From NCBI RefSeq assembly GCF_900187405.1, contig NZ_LT896716.1, positions 868,001-932,000 on the forward strand: DNA of 64,000 nucleotides, given 5' to 3'. This DNA comes from Geobacter sp. DSM 9736. GTDB taxonomy: Bacteria; Desulfobacterota; Desulfuromonadia; Geobacterales; Geobacteraceae. Of the stretch, positions 48,424 to 57,404 are shown piece by piece; position 1 is the stretch's first letter; each line of letters opens with the position of its first letter. The position numbers were made by a program, and so were the translations under genes. Under the pieces are notes generated by a model, which searched no databases, had not been told where the DNA came from, and saw only the letters and a list, made by a program, of their open reading frames with translations.

Positions 48424-48523
48424 AAAATATCCTAATTTATTGTTTATGCAGTGTTTTGTCGAAGCAATCCTGATTGAATCATAGCAAGACGTTTTTTCTA
48501 TTACAATGTTTTTGGAGCACTTT

Positions 48524-48586
48524 GTAGGATCAGGCAATAAATGTGTAGGATCGTTCTACCGACTTATACCGTTAAGCGCTACGATC
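48524..48586 (+). promoter_or_regulatory. Conserved promoter/operator block (copy 2)
   Basis: Same arrangement as at 40943-41005: GTAGGATCAGGCAA, GTAGGATC, TCTACCG, then CTACGATC at identical spacing. The block lies 54-117 bases before the YqhD-like start and 100 or more from the AraC start. Reads as the shared operator of the two regulators. Confidence 0.65.
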
Positions 48587-48639
48587 AAATCATCAGGATT
48601 AAGAATTTCAACCAAAAGACTTATTTCAGGGAGAATCAC

Positions 48640-49827
48640 ATGGAATTCGAGTACTACAACCCAACCCGCCTGATCTTTGCTGCCGGAGCACTCTCACGTC
48701 TGGGGGAGGTTGCCAGCCAGCATGGCAAACGCGCTCTGTTGGTTACCGGCGGCGGCAGTGTCAAGCGCAGTGGTGTTTATGATCGCGCAGTCGCCAGCCT
48801 GAAGCGTGCCGGCGTCTCAACGGTGGAATGCTCCGGCGTCGAGCCCAACCCGAGAATCACCACCGTCAGACGAGGTGCCAAGATCGCTCGGGACGAAGGC
48901 TGCGATGTGATCATCGCCCTGGGCGGCGGCAGCACCATGGATGCAGCGAAGGTGATGGCAGCCGCGTTTTACTATGACGGTGATCCTTGGGATATGATCT
49001 TCCACGGTCAGACCGTGCCGTATGTCCCGACCCGTGCGCTTCCTGTCATAACCGTGCCGACCCTGGCGGCTACCGGTTCCGAGATGAACATGGGTGCGGT
49101 TATATCCAACGAAGAGACGAAGGAAAAGTCATTTGTCCAGGCCCAATGTCTGTATCCCGTTGTCGCCTTGGTGGACCCCGAACTCACGATGAGTGTGCCG
49201 CAGGATCAGACCGCGTACGGCATCTGTGACATAATAACCCATGTGACCGAAGGATGTTTTAACGGCGTTGCTGGCACCCCCATTCAGGACCGCTTTGCAG
49301 AAAGTGTCATCATCACCGCCATGGAATACGGTCTGAAAGCGCTTGAAGATGGAAACAACCTGGAAGCTCGCGCCCAGGTGCAGTGGGCTTCGATCGTTGC
49401 CCTCAACGGCTGGGTTAATGCAGGCACCAACGGGGGGTTCCCCGTGCACATGATCGAGCATACCTTGTCCGCCTATCACGACATCACCCACGGGGCAGGT
49501 CTGGCTGTGGTCAATCCGGCCTGGATGCGCTTTGCCGCCAGCCACAGACAGGAAAAGTTCGTACAGTTTGCCGAACGCATTTTCGGTCTCGATGCAAAGA
49601 ACAGCAGCGATCTGGACTGTGCCCTTGAAGGCATTGACCGCTTTGAAGCATTCCTCAAATCCATCGGTTGCCCCACCCGCCTGTCTGAACTCGGCATCGG
49701 TGACACGTTGCTGACAGAGTATGCCAAGGAAACGGTCCGTATCATCCATGATGACAAGGGGCTTTTGCCAGGTCAGCCGCCGATGAGCGAGGCGGATATT
49801 GTCTCTGTGCTGCGGTCGGCGCTGTGA
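48640..49827 (+). CDS. YqhD-like iron/zinc alcohol dehydrogenase
   Basis: 395 residues from ATG 48640 (CAGGGAGA upstream; the frame is open further back but without a ribosome site). Type III ADH: VTGGGSVKRSG, EPNPRITTVRRG, ALGGGSTMDAAKV (cofactor), PTLAATGSEMN, and the metal site set D in ICDIITH, H in that motif, then HMIEHTLSAYHDITHG with two more His. Reduces short aldehydes using NADPH. The regulator gene is divergent, as in E. coli yqhC-yqhD. Confidence 0.9.
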   Translation: MEFEYYNPTRLIFAAGALSRLGEVASQHGKRALLVTGGGSVKRSGVYDRAVASLKRAGVSTVECSGVEPNPRITTVRRGAKIARDEGCDVIIALGGGSTMDAAKVMAAAFYYDGDPWDMIFHGQTVPYVPTRALPVITVPTLAATGSEMNMGAVISNEETKEKSFVQAQCLYPVVALVDPELTMSVPQDQTAYGICDIITHVTEGCFNGVAGTPIQDRFAESVIITAMEYGLKALEDGNNLEARAQVQWASIVALNGWVNAGTNGGFPVHMIEHTLSAYHDITHGAGLAVVNPAWMRFAASHRQEKFVQFAERIFGLDAKNSSDLDCALEGIDRFEAFLKSIGCPTRLSELGIGDTLLTEYAKETVRIIHDDKGLLPGQPPMSEADIVSVLRSAL

Positions 49828-49867
49828 TCTACTGATATACATTCATTGCGAAAGAGATAGGTTTTAC

Positions 49868-51187
49868 ATGAGTTTTACTTGTGATGATACAGTTGGAATT
49901 ATTACTGATACAGGTTTTGCAGCGGTGCTAACAGGCACTTATGAGAATGCTGCACACGTTGTTTTAGATGAATTGATGCCAGACGGCTATCAGGATGCTG
50001 AATCCGCGTCAAAAACGACACAGGCAGCTTTTACCGGGTGGCAGCTCTGGAGCGCGGTCGGTTCAATGACACTGTGTGTGGCGATGCTGATCGCTTCGGA
50101 ATTCATGCCGGTCAGCCTGTTGACACCGATAGCAGAAGACTTGCGGGCGACCAGCGGCATGGCAGGCCAGGCGATCTCTATTTCCGGTCTCTTTGCGGTG
50201 GTAACCAGTCTGTTCATAGCAACCATCGCCGGGCGCATCGACCGCCGCCATGTGCTGATGGGGCTGACTGGGCTGATGCTGTCCTCGCTGATCCTGATTG
50301 CCGAGGCATCCAACTTTGCCATGTTAATGTTTGCCCGGGCGCTTCTGGGGGTAACGATAGGTGGATTTTGGGCTCTGGCCACGGCGACGATCATGCGCCT
50401 GGTTCCGGAGGAATCCGTTCCAAAGGCGCTGGGGGTCATGTACACCGGCAACGCTTTAGCTACAACCTTTGCCGCGCCCATCGGCAGCTATCTTGGGGCG
50501 ATAATCGGCTGGCGTGGTGTTTTCTGGGCACTTACCCCCATCGTCGTAGTCAATCTGATCTGGCAATGGATCAGTCTGCCGGCCATGCCCCCACAGGCCG
50601 CTCAACCTGTCGCCAAGGTTTTTGGCCTGCTGAAACGACGTAATGTTGCCTTCGCCATGCTGGGTGTGATGCTCACTTTTGCCGGCGCCTTTGCCACCTT
50701 CACCTATCTGCGTCCTTTCCTTGAAACCTACGCCCTAGTGAGTGTGCCCCAGCTGTCCATGCTCCTGCTTGGGCTGGGAGGGGCTGGATTTGCCGGCACA
50801 TACGGAGCCGGTATGCTGCTTGGTCGCCACATGTATTCTCTGCTCAGGTGGCTGCCAATGGCATTAAGTGTGGTGACACTTGGACTTTTGGCGGCTGGTC
50901 ATATCCTCTGGGGAGTGGCAGTTGTGATGATTGCCTGGGGTGCTTTGAACTCGGCTATTCCGGTTTGCTGGTCCACCTGGCTGAGCAAAGGCATCAGCGA
51001 TGAACCTGAAAGCGGTGGCGGGCTGATTGTAGCGGCAATCCAGCTTTCTATCATGCTGGGGGCCGCATTCGGTGGTTTACTCCTGGATCATGTTTCTATC
51101 GCCGCAACATTCATCGGTGGTGCGATTCTTCTGGCACTTGCATCCTTGATGATCGGCAATGGCGATCGCATCAAACCGCGCGGATGA
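49868..51187 (+). CDS. MFS transporter (DHA1 family, NepI-like)
   Basis: 439 residues from ATG 49868. About 50 soluble N-terminal residues, then 12 predicted helices with the MFS motif A region GRIDRRHVLMG between helices 2 and 3 and FAPIGSYLGAIIGWRGVFW (motif C-like). Resembles drug or purine-nucleoside efflux proteins. Probably exports a toxic aldehyde or related compound, but substrate cannot be read from the sequence. Follows yqhD by 40 bases, likely one transcript. Confidence 0.87.
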   Translation: MSFTCDDTVGIITDTGFAAVLTGTYENAAHVVLDELMPDGYQDAESASKTTQAAFTGWQLWSAVGSMTLCVAMLIASEFMPVSLLTPIAEDLRATSGMAGQAISISGLFAVVTSLFIATIAGRIDRRHVLMGLTGLMLSSLILIAEASNFAMLMFARALLGVTIGGFWALATATIMRLVPEESVPKALGVMYTGNALATTFAAPIGSYLGAIIGWRGVFWALTPIVVVNLIWQWISLPAMPPQAAQPVAKVFGLLKRRNVAFAMLGVMLTFAGAFATFTYLRPFLETYALVSVPQLSMLLLGLGGAGFAGTYGAGMLLGRHMYSLLRWLPMALSVVTLGLLAAGHILWGVAVVMIAWGALNSAIPVCWSTWLSKGISDEPESGGGLIVAAIQLSIMLGAAFGGLLLDHVSIAATFIGGAILLALASLMIGNGDRIKPRG

Positions 51188-51239
51188 CGGGCGTTAGGCG
51201 CATTCACACTGAGAGGAAATATTGAAAGGAAGAAAAACC

Positions 51240-51710
51240 ATGAAGAAAAAACTCCAGATAATTTTGGCTTGTTTCTTTATTTCAATACTCAGTGTTGCAA
51301 CCATTGCGGGAGCGCAGACCATGAAAAATGAGAGTGTAAAAAAGTCAGACAGTATAAAAATACGCTTGAGAGTCAATGACAAGATCATCACGGCCACGAT
51401 GATCGACAGCAAAACTACCCGGGATTTCATTTCCCTGCTGCCGCTAACACTGGCCATGAACGATCTGTTCCGCAGGGAAAAATACGGCCATCTGCCCAAA
51501 GCAATCTCGACTGACGGGGGGCGAGCGTACAGGTACGAAGTCGGGGAAATTGTTTACTGGTCTCCTGGTCCTGACGTAGCCATCTACTATCGCCAGGACG
51601 GTGAGAGGATACCCACCCCTGGCATCATCGTCATCGGTAAAATTGATTCCGGTGTGGAGTCTCTAAATGTAGCTGGCTCAGTAAAGGTGACAATTGAGCT
51701 CGTCAAGTAA
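51240..51710 (+). CDS. Secreted cyclophilin-like-fold protein
   Basis: 156 residues from ATG 51240 (AAGGA ten bases before). Sec signal ending around TIAGAQT. The mature part follows the cyclophilin-like family: TATMIDSKTTRDFISLLPLTL, then EVGEIVYWSPGPDVAIYY and IGKIDSGVESL. Members are usually cytosolic and of unknown function, so the signal peptide is notable. Between an MFS gene and a secreted hydrolase. Confidence 0.82.
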   Translation: MKKKLQIILACFFISILSVATIAGAQTMKNESVKKSDSIKIRLRVNDKIITATMIDSKTTRDFISLLPLTLAMNDLFRREKYGHLPKAISTDGGRAYRYEVGEIVYWSPGPDVAIYYRQDGERIPTPGIIVIGKIDSGVESLNVAGSVKVTIELVK

Positions 51711-51781
51711 AGACATGGTAACTAAACAAAAACGATCACAACAACCTGGCAGGCTAACCTGCTAATTGAAAGGAGTTCGAA

Positions 51782-52840
51782 ATGAACAAAACAGGCTTTA
51801 TCACTCGTTGTTTCCGCGTCCTCACCATGATGATACTGGGTATGACAGGCGTTGGCGCTGCATTTGCGGCAGACAAGTCCAATGGAGCAGACAATTTTTA
51901 CAAGAGCGACAAGGTAACCATGCAAAAGGTTGAGTTTAAAAATCAATACAACATGAAGGTTGCAGGGAATCTGTTTATTCCCAAAGGCTTGAAGCAGAAC
52001 AGCAAAAATCCCGCGATCATTGTCGGGCATCCAATGGGCGCCGTGAAGGAGCAGAGCTCGAATCTGTATGCCACGAAAATCGCTGAACAGGGGTTCGTAA
52101 CGTTGTCTCTGGATTTGTCTTTCTGGGGGGAGAGTGAGGGGCAGCCTCGCAACGCTGTCTCGCCGGATATCTATGCCGAGGATTTCAGTGCTGCGGTGGA
52201 CTTCCTGGGCACCCGGCCGTATGTTGACAGGGATCGGATTGGCGCTATCGGGATTTGTGGCAGCGGGAGCTTTGTCATCAGTGCGGCCAAGATCGACCCG
52301 CGCATGAAAGCCATTGCGACCGTCAGCATGTACGATATGGGCACTGCCGTCCGTAGCGGACTTGGGCACTCGCAGACTGTCGAGCAGCGGAAGCAAATCA
52401 TTTCGGCAGCAGCCGAGCAGCGCTATGTCGAATTCACGGGCGGTGAAACCAAATACGTCGGCGGGACGGCACATCAACTAACTGCGGACACCGACCCAAT
52501 TCAGCGTGAGTTTTACGATTTCTACCGCACTCCAAGGGGCGAATTCACTCCCAAGAGCTCGTCGCCCATGCTGACGACTCACCCGACATTGACCAGCAGC
52601 GTCAGATTCATGAACTTCTACCCGTTCAATGACATCGAGACGATCTCTCCGCGACCGATGCTGTTCATCACCGGTGAGAACGCTCATTCCAGAGAGTTTA
52701 GCGAAGATGCCTACAAACTGGCTGCCGAACCGAAGGAACTCTACATTATACCGGGCGCAGGGCATGTGGATCTGTACGACCGGGTGAATCTTATTCCCTT
52801 TGACAAGCTCACATCCTTTTTCACAAAAAATCTGAAATAA
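51782..52840 (+). CDS. Secreted alpha/beta hydrolase (Cys nucleophile)
   Basis: 352 residues, ATG with AAAGGAG upstream. Sec signal (cut near AAFAAD), then the hydrolase fold: oxyanion-side GHPMG, nucleophile elbow GICGSGS with Cys in place of the usual Ser (as in dienelactone hydrolases), ITGENAHS, and catalytic His in PGAGHVDLYD. The truncated paralogue at 42323-42952 shares the elbow. Substrate unknown; perhaps an ester or lactone linked with aldehyde or quinone detoxification. Confidence 0.85.
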   Translation: MNKTGFITRCFRVLTMMILGMTGVGAAFAADKSNGADNFYKSDKVTMQKVEFKNQYNMKVAGNLFIPKGLKQNSKNPAIIVGHPMGAVKEQSSNLYATKIAEQGFVTLSLDLSFWGESEGQPRNAVSPDIYAEDFSAAVDFLGTRPYVDRDRIGAIGICGSGSFVISAAKIDPRMKAIATVSMYDMGTAVRSGLGHSQTVEQRKQIISAAAEQRYVEFTGGETKYVGGTAHQLTADTDPIQREFYDFYRTPRGEFTPKSSSPMLTTHPTLTSSVRFMNFYPFNDIETISPRPMLFITGENAHSREFSEDAYKLAAEPKELYIIPGAGHVDLYDRVNLIPFDKLTSFFTKNLK

Positions 52841-52890
52841 AGCGATGCCCAAGAGAATCTGGAACCACTGATCTGCGTTGAGGAGAAACA

Positions 52891-53403
52891 ATGAAAATTA
52901 CATCGATCCTGTTATCGCTATCCCTGCTTGTTTCAATGGGTGCTTTTGCCAGTCAGGCGCTTGCCGCCGAAGAAATCAAACTATCGCAAACCATAACCCG
53001 GGCCGGCACTCAGGCTTCCTACAAGGTGCCTGCCGAATACTTTACCGGCACTGTTTGGGTCGATCCCCTGTTTGCTGCCAACGACGCGGCACAATACTCC
53101 GGTGCTTATGTCACCTTTGAACCGGGCGCCAGATCTGCCTGGCACATTCACCCGACCGGACAACGCCTGCTCGTTACCGCCGGTGTCGGTCGAACCGGGG
53201 AATGGGGTGGCCCGGTCGAAGAGATCAAGGCTGGTGACGTGATCTGGTGCCCGCCGAAGATAAAGCATTGGCATGGTGCCTCACCCACCACCGCCATGAC
53301 ACATATCGCCCTCACCGGGACCATCAACGGTAAGAATGTGGAGTGGCTGGAAAAGGTCAGCGACGAGCAGTACAACGGTAAACCGGGTGGCAAGCATGAA
53401 TAG
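52891..53403 (+). CDS. Secreted cupin protein
   Basis: 170 residues, ATG with GAGGAG upstream. Sec signal ending ALAAEE. Cupin motif 1 [18 protein letters not shown] (metal ligands His, His, Gln/Glu) and motif 2 [18 protein letters not shown]. Stop overlaps the next gene by 8 bases. Cupin plus carboxymuconolactone-decarboxylase-like proteins frequently occur as neighbours in redox or detoxification sets. Confidence 0.85.
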   Translation: MKITSILLSLSLLVSMGAFASQALAAEEIKLSQTITRAGTQASYKVPAEYFTGTVWVDPLFAANDAAQYSGAYVTFEPGARSAWHIHPTGQRLLVTAGVGRTGEWGGPVEEIKAGDVIWCPPKIKHWHGASPTTAMTHIALTGTINGKNVEWLEKVSDEQYNGKPGGKHE

Positions 53404-54127
53404 ACTGGTAACCGAGTTCCTGGCAATCATTTTTGCCATGATGTTTATCCTTGCAGCCATAGCGGAGGCGCGACCCATGGAGAAAAAATTGGTACTAAGT
53501 TCAAAACAGCAAGGCATTATCCCCATTGCCGCATTTACCGCCACGGGTGATCTGGAAAAGCTGAAAGTCTCCCTGAATGAAGGGCTGGATGCCGGTCTGA
53601 CCGTCAACGAGGTCAAGGAAATCCTGGTGCAACTGTATGCATATACCGGTTTTCCGCGCAGTCTAAATGGTATCGGTACCTTCATGGGTGTCATGGAAGA
53701 GCGACAGAAGAAGGGAATCAAGGATGAGGTTGGCAGAGAGGCAAGCCCCTTGCCTGCCAATAAAAGCAGCGTCGAACTTGGCACGAACGTTCAGACGAAA
53801 CTTGTAGGCAAGCCGGTCAGCGGGCCGATATATACCTTCACTCCCGCCATCGAACAGTTTTTGAAAGGCCACCTGTTCGGCGACATCTTCGGGCGTGACA
53901 ATCTTGACTTCCAGAGCAGGGAGATTGCCACCATATCGGCGTTGGCTAGCATGGATGGCGTTAATCCCCAACTGCAGGGCCATTTCAACGTCGGACTCAA
54001 TACCGGTCTGACGGAGGCGCAGCTGAAGACCCTGATTTCTGTTCTCAGTGCCAAAGTTGGCAAGAAAGAAGCAGATAATGCCAGTGAAGTATTCGGCAAA
54101 GTTTTGAGCGGTAGAAAATCTCAGTGA
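53396..54127 (+). CDS. Carboxymuconolactone decarboxylase-family protein with signal
   Basis: 243 residues from ATG 53396. An N-terminal hydrophobic leader ([17 protein letters not shown]) precedes two CMD-like repeats: [22 protein letters not shown] and [22 protein letters not shown]. No AhpD-type CxxC is visible, so peroxidase activity is unlikely. Function unknown; overlaps the cupin gene and is followed by a flavoprotein gene. Confidence 0.8.
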   Translation: MNRLVTEFLAIIFAMMFILAAIAEARPMEKKLVLSSKQQGIIPIAAFTATGDLEKLKVSLNEGLDAGLTVNEVKEILVQLYAYTGFPRSLNGIGTFMGVMEERQKKGIKDEVGREASPLPANKSSVELGTNVQTKLVGKPVSGPIYTFTPAIEQFLKGHLFGDIFGRDNLDFQSREIATISALASMDGVNPQLQGHFNVGLNTGLTEAQLKTLISVLSAKVGKKEADNASEVFGKVLSGRKSQ

Positions 54128-54149
54128 GATACATTGAAAGGATATTTTT

Positions 54150-54689
54150 ATGTCAAAGAAGATAGTGGTATTGTCCGGAAGCCCCAGGAAAGGCGGCAAT
54201 TCTGAACTGTTATGTGACCAGTTCATTCGTGGTGCAACAGAATCAGGAAATCAGGTAGAAAAGATCTTCGTATGCGACAAGACAATCAATTATTGTACCG
54301 CCTGTGACGCCTGTCAGGGTAATGGCGGCAAATGCGTCCAGAAAGACGATATGGCCGAGATACTCGATAAGATGATCAGCGCTGATGTGATCGTTATGGC
54401 CACTCCAGTCTATTTCTATACCATGAACGCCCAGATGAAGACATTGATCGACCGAACTTATGCTCGGTACACCGAGATCAGCAATAAAGAGATGTATTTC
54501 ATCATGACAGCCGCGGTAGGTAACAAAGACCTGCTAGAAAGGACTCTTGAATCATTCAGGGGGTTCACTGCCTGTCTGACTGGAGCCAGGGAGAAGGGTG
54601 TCATTTGCGGGACCGGGGCCTGGAACAAAGGGGACATCAAGAAAAGCCCCGCAATGAATCATGCGTATGAAATGGGGAAGAATGCCTGA
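54150..54689 (+). CDS. Iron-sulfur flavoprotein-like NAD(P)H reductase
   Basis: 179 residues, ATG with GAAAGGAT upstream. FMN-binding start VVLSGSPRKGGNSELLC and PVYFYTMNAQMKTLIDR, the flavodoxin fold. A compact cysteine motif C-x2-C-x2-C-x6-C at about residues 49-62 matches the cluster motif of iron-sulfur flavoproteins. It moves electrons from NAD(P)H or ferredoxin to an acceptor, in keeping with the redox set before it. Ends the plus-strand cargo. Confidence 0.85.
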   Translation: MSKKIVVLSGSPRKGGNSELLCDQFIRGATESGNQVEKIFVCDKTINYCTACDACQGNGGKCVQKDDMAEILDKMISADVIVMATPVYFYTMNAQMKTLIDRTYARYTEISNKEMYFIMTAAVGNKDLLERTLESFRGFTACLTGAREKGVICGTGAWNKGDIKKSPAMNHAYEMGKNA

Positions 54690-54754
54690 TGGCACTTACC
54701 TGGTATTCATCGCTGTAGGTGAATCTGTGCGCATAATTAACGCAAAAAAGAAAA

Positions 54755-54773
54755 GGCGGCCACAAGGGCCGCC
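54755..54773 (-). terminator. Rho-independent terminator ending the minus-strand run
   Basis: Perfect 7-bp stem (GGCGGCC / GGCCGCC, 5-base loop). Read on the minus strand it is followed by TTTTCTTTTTT, a classic terminator. It marks the 3' border of the 54.8-64 kb minus-strand gene run and protects it from the plus-strand cargo. Confidence 0.85.
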
Positions 54774-54795
54774 TCTATCCAGGCCGGACGGGGCT

Positions 54796-54951
54796 TCATC
54801 CAACCTGAAGACTGTAGCAGGGTCTTCCTCCCGAGAGAATGTAGATCACCTCGATCTCGCCGTCTGAAAAATTGTTCCTCAGTACAGCCTTCTCGAATTC
54901 CTCCCACGAAAGCGAAAACTCCCTGCCGTTTATTCGTGCTCGTACTGTCAT
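54796..54951 (-). CDS. Unknown 51-residue protein
   Basis: Short gene not reached by length filters: ATG 54951 with GGGGGA seven bases before, 51 residues to a TGA. Starts MTVRARINGREFSLSWEEFE and ends RPCYSLQVG. Acidic alpha/beta, no membrane helix. Not recognised. Sits just before the terminator, last of the minus-strand maintenance run, with strong hairpins in the 170 bases upstream. Confidence 0.6.
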   Translation of the reverse strand: MTVRARINGREFSLSWEEFEKAVLRNNFSDGEIEVIYILSGGRPCYSLQVG

Positions 54952-55056
54952 GGCTCTATCCCCCTGTGCTGTTGTGATTGGCGCCCAAAAGGGCTCCCCG
55001 CAACCACCGTGATTACGGAAGCTCCGGGGAACCCTCCTGGGCGAGGGGAGAGAGCA

Positions 55057-55084
55057 GGGGAGGGCGCACTAAGCGCCGCTCCCC
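55057..55084 (-). repeat. Nested GC hairpin upstream of the 51-residue gene
   Basis: GGGGAG-GGCGC / GCGCC-G-CTCCCC pairing with a short loop, one of several consecutive hairpins at 54990-55085 (others: GCCC/GGGC and CCGT/ACGG). It resembles the leader hairpins before other genes of the run but is further from the start codon. Confidence 0.5.
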
Positions 55085-55089
55085 GCATG

Positions 55090-55117
55090 AAAAGAGCCAG
55101 GCTAACCCGCTCTTTTT
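55090..55117. terminator. Bidirectional-type terminator after the small lipoprotein gene
   Basis: Arms AAAAGAGC and GCTCTTTT around an 11-base loop give U-rich tails in both directions. It lies 5 bases past the lipoprotein stop on the minus strand. Confidence 0.75.
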
Positions 55118-55121
55118 ACCG

Positions 55122-55397
55122 TTACTTCGTCTCGGTCTGTGGTGGACCCGGCTGCGACTTTTCCGGTGACGACTCCTTTTTCCGTTCCTCTTCCCGTTGC
55201 TGCACTTTATCCCGCAACTCGTCCTGAGGATCGGTCAGGGCCCTGCCGGCGCTGGCGGTCATATGAACCACCGTGGCTACAGGGTTCAACCAGGAAGCTC
55301 CCTGCGTCGCAAGTTCCACCTTTGCCCATTGGCTGTGACTGCAGCCGGCTACAAAAAGCGTCGCAGCCACCATCGAACCCATCTTTATAACGTTCAT
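55122..55397 (-). CDS. Small lipoprotein
   Basis: 91 residues from ATG 55397 (GAGGGGAGC upstream). Signal with lipobox LFVAGC (Cys about 19) and a charged C-terminus rich in Glu/Lys/Gln. Not recognised; may be an entry-exclusion or transfer-associated lipoprotein, but nothing specific supports it. Confidence 0.72.
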   Translation of the reverse strand: MNVIKMGSMVAATLFVAGCSHSQWAKVELATQGASWLNPVATVVHMTASAGRALTDPQDELRDKVQQREEERKKESSPEKSQPGPPQTETK

Positions 55398-55420
55398 CTT
55401 GATGCTCCCCTCTATCGTGT

Positions 55421-55813
55421 TCATGGTGGAACCTCCATCGTATTTGCTTCCGCGAAATCCTCATCCTCGATCAGACTGTTGATGTCTTTCCCAGTCGCCA
55501 AGTGATTCATCACCAGTCGCATGGCTGACGCCACCTCATGGAGGCAGGTCTTCGGCCCATGATGACAGGAAATCCCGTACAGTGCCTTCACCGCATCCTT
55601 TGCCTCCAGTCCGGACCGAAGTCCGTAGGAGACGAGCCGTGCAATGCCGTCGGCCATGGCGGAGCCGCAGCCCCCGGCCTTGCCGAAGCGGATGAAGACC
55701 TCGAAAGGTTTTCCGTCCATGGTGGTCACAGTCACAAAGAGCTTGCCGCAATGTGACCGCCGTTGAATGGTAAATCCCGGTGCGGCGACGGGACGTGGGT
55801 TTTTGGGGCTCAT
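55421..55813 (-). CDS. Stand-alone TSCPD-domain protein
   Basis: 130 residues, ATG after GGAGGAAACT. The core has the pattern of the TSCPD domain, which elsewhere ends vitamin-B12-dependent ribonucleotide reductases: SHCGKLFVTVTTMDGKPFEVFI, here quoted in pieces (CGKLFVTVTT, PFEVFIRFGKAGGCGSAM) and a conserved Cys-containing ISCHH. Proteins with only this domain are thought to help deoxynucleotide supply or regulation. The gene may support element replication. Confidence 0.78.
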   Translation of the reverse strand: MSPKNPRPVAAPGFTIQRRSHCGKLFVTVTTMDGKPFEVFIRFGKAGGCGSAMADGIARLVSYGLRSGLEAKDAVKALYGISCHHGPKTCLHEVASAMRLVMNHLATGKDINSLIEDEDFAEANTMEVPP

Positions 55814-55835
55814 AGTTTCCTCCGCTCATTCTTGC

Positions 55836-56081
55836 CTACCATCCTCTCTGATCCAGCTGATCCATGACAGCGGCAAGCCCGATCCCGGCAGACTCGAAAC
55901 CCGCATAATGGCCGGTGGCTGTCGAACCTTGGTGTCCGTCGAGGCACTTTCGGACATCGGGCATGAACTCGGAGAGGAAGTTGACCGCTTCACAGCCGTT
56001 GATTTCCTCGCCGTAGAATCCGCTGTCCGGATCGGCCTGCGGGAAAGTCTCTATCAGTTCCTGCAAAAGTTTAATTGCCAT
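55836..56081 (-). CDS. Unknown small acidic protein
   Basis: 81 residues from ATG 56081 (AGGAGAAAGAAC upstream). Acidic, contains an FGYEEINGCEAVNFL-like piece (GFYGEEINGCEAVNFL) and LDGH. Not recognised. Begins 10 bases inside the end of the preceding gene, in the run of mobile-element proteins. Confidence 0.62.
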   Translation of the reverse strand: MAIKLLQELIETFPQADPDSGFYGEEINGCEAVNFLSEFMPDVRKCLDGHQGSTATGHYAGFESAGIGLAAVMDQLDQRGW

Positions 56082-56343
56082 GTTCTTTCTCCTCTCCCGC
56101 GTAATGGGAATACTCCCTTTCGTTTTCGTAATTGTTCCGGGCGACGCGGAGATTGTCCTCGAAGTCGATCTCCATCCGCTCACAGAAGTGCATCAGGTCG
56201 GTGAGCAGATCCTTGACGTCATCTTCGTCGCCATCGAAATCGCATCCTTCAAGGGTGAGGCAGTACGCCTGCATCACCGTATCAATTCGTCCGGCGCGTT
56301 CCTCGTTGGTGGGCTCACCGGACATTGCTCTAAACGTGCTCAT
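56071..56343 (-). CDS. Unknown acidic protein of conjugative elements
   Basis: 90 residues from ATG 56343. Opens MSTFRAMSGEPTNEERAG and has DGDEDDVKDLLTDLMHF, a soluble helical acidic protein. Overall it looks like the small proteins found beside radC in plasmids. Function unknown; one base separates it from the gene above. Confidence 0.68.
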   Translation of the reverse strand: MSTFRAMSGEPTNEERAGRIDTVMQAYCLTLEGCDFDGDEDDVKDLLTDLMHFCERMEIDFEDNLRVARNNYENEREYSHYAGEEKEHGN

Positions 56344-56344
56344 T

Positions 56345-56788
56345 TCACACCCCCATCGCAATCTGCTCATCGTCCGGATACTCCTCACGCTGGTCGTAAT
56401 CGCCGACGTCATCAAGAGTGGTAAGGAGGACCGTGTCGGTAGACCACCGAACCTCGGTGTTCTTGTAAAGGCCGGACCAGTAGAAGCCGGTATCGGTGAC
56501 GTTGAGAAGGTTGCATTCCGCCGGTTTCGGGTATTCCTTCAGAGGTACCTTCCCGCATTCCCATTGCTCATAGTCAGCGTTCCTGAAATCACAGGCATAG
56601 TTGAACTCGGAAATCCTGTAGACGTCCAAGTTGCGGACGGCTTCGGCGAGCTTCCTGATCCGCTCGATCATACCGGCGGAAAGTTCAACTATTGCGTAAT
56701 CTGCTCCCTCAAAGAAATCGTTGTTGTCGAATACGGGCAGGATGAGTTTTTTCGTGAAAGGCTTGATGTCTTCATGTTCCTTTTTCAT
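56345..56788 (-). CDS. Unknown 147-residue protein
   Basis: ATG start with AGAGGACCAAC upstream. Globular alpha/beta (FEGADYAIVELSAGMIERIR, WSTDTVLLTTLDD), no signal or helix. Not recognised. Located between radC and a small acidic gene on the same strand, almost gapless. Confidence 0.66.
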   Translation of the reverse strand: MKKEHEDIKPFTKKLILPVFDNNDFFEGADYAIVELSAGMIERIRKLAEAVRNLDVYRISEFNYACDFRNADYEQWECGKVPLKEYPKPAECNLLNVTDTGFYWSGLYKNTEVRWSTDTVLLTTLDDVGDYDQREEYPDDEQIAMGV

Positions 56789-56820
56789 GTTGGTCCTCTC
56801 TGTTGTGGTCGGACAGGGCT

Positions 56821-57318
56821 TTAGATAAGGCCCTGTTCCGCGAAGCTTGTATAGCTGTCCCCGATGATGATGTGATCCAGCACCTTGATTCCAAGGAGTT
56901 CGCCCGCTTCAGTGAGACGGCGGGTGATCTCCATGTCCTCGCGTGATGGTGTCGGGTCGCCGGAAGGGTGGTTGTGGATGAGGAGGATCGCGGCGGCATT
57001 GGAAAGACAGGCGGTCTTGAAGACCTCCCGTGGGTGAACGACGCATTGGTTCAAGGAACCTATCGACACCCTGTCGAGGCAGGCGATTCTGTTCTTGCCG
57101 TCCAGATGCAGGGCGATGAAGTGCTCCTTGGCCTCGTGACGGAGATTCATGAACATCTCGAAGACCTGTCTTGCAGACGTGAACCGCATCGAGAGCCAAT
57201 CCGGGGCGTCTTCGCGCACCACCTCTTTCCTGAACCTGGCTTCGATTGCGCGGATAGTTATTTTCTTTGTCTCCGGGAGGACTTCCTCTCCGAAGAGATT
57301 TTTGGGGTAGCGGGACAT
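56821..57318 (-). CDS. radC: RadC/JAB-domain protein
   Basis: 165 residues from ATG 57318 (AGGAG nine bases before). JAB1/MPN metal motif HNHPSGDPTPSREDM (about 114-128, His-x-His...Asp), and the family ending VLDHIIIGDSYTSFAEQGL. Plasmid and ICE RadC proteins of this short form lack the HhH domain and lie in maintenance blocks. The exact reaction is unsettled. Preceded by a nested hairpin leader (57339-57377). Confidence 0.88.
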   Translation of the reverse strand: MSRYPKNLFGEEVLPETKKITIRAIEARFRKEVVREDAPDWLSMRFTSARQVFEMFMNLRHEAKEHFIALHLDGKNRIACLDRVSIGSLNQCVVHPREVFKTACLSNAAAILLIHNHPSGDPTPSREDMEITRRLTEAGELLGIKVLDHIIIGDSYTSFAEQGLI

Positions 57319-57338
57319 TCGATTGCTCCTTTCCGGAA

Positions 57339-57377
57339 GGCACGAATGCCCCCGAGGGGACTGTGCCCCCCGAAGGG
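57339..57377 (-). promoter_or_regulatory. Structured leader before radC
   Basis: Minus strand: outer stem GGCAC/GTGCC around CCCCTCGGGGG, preceded by CCC-TTCG-GGG. It lies 20-60 bases upstream of the radC start and belongs to the family of GC-rich nested hairpins seen before other genes here. Confidence 0.6.
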
Positions 57378-57404
57378 TAATGGATGGTAGTGGATGACGA
57401 TCTT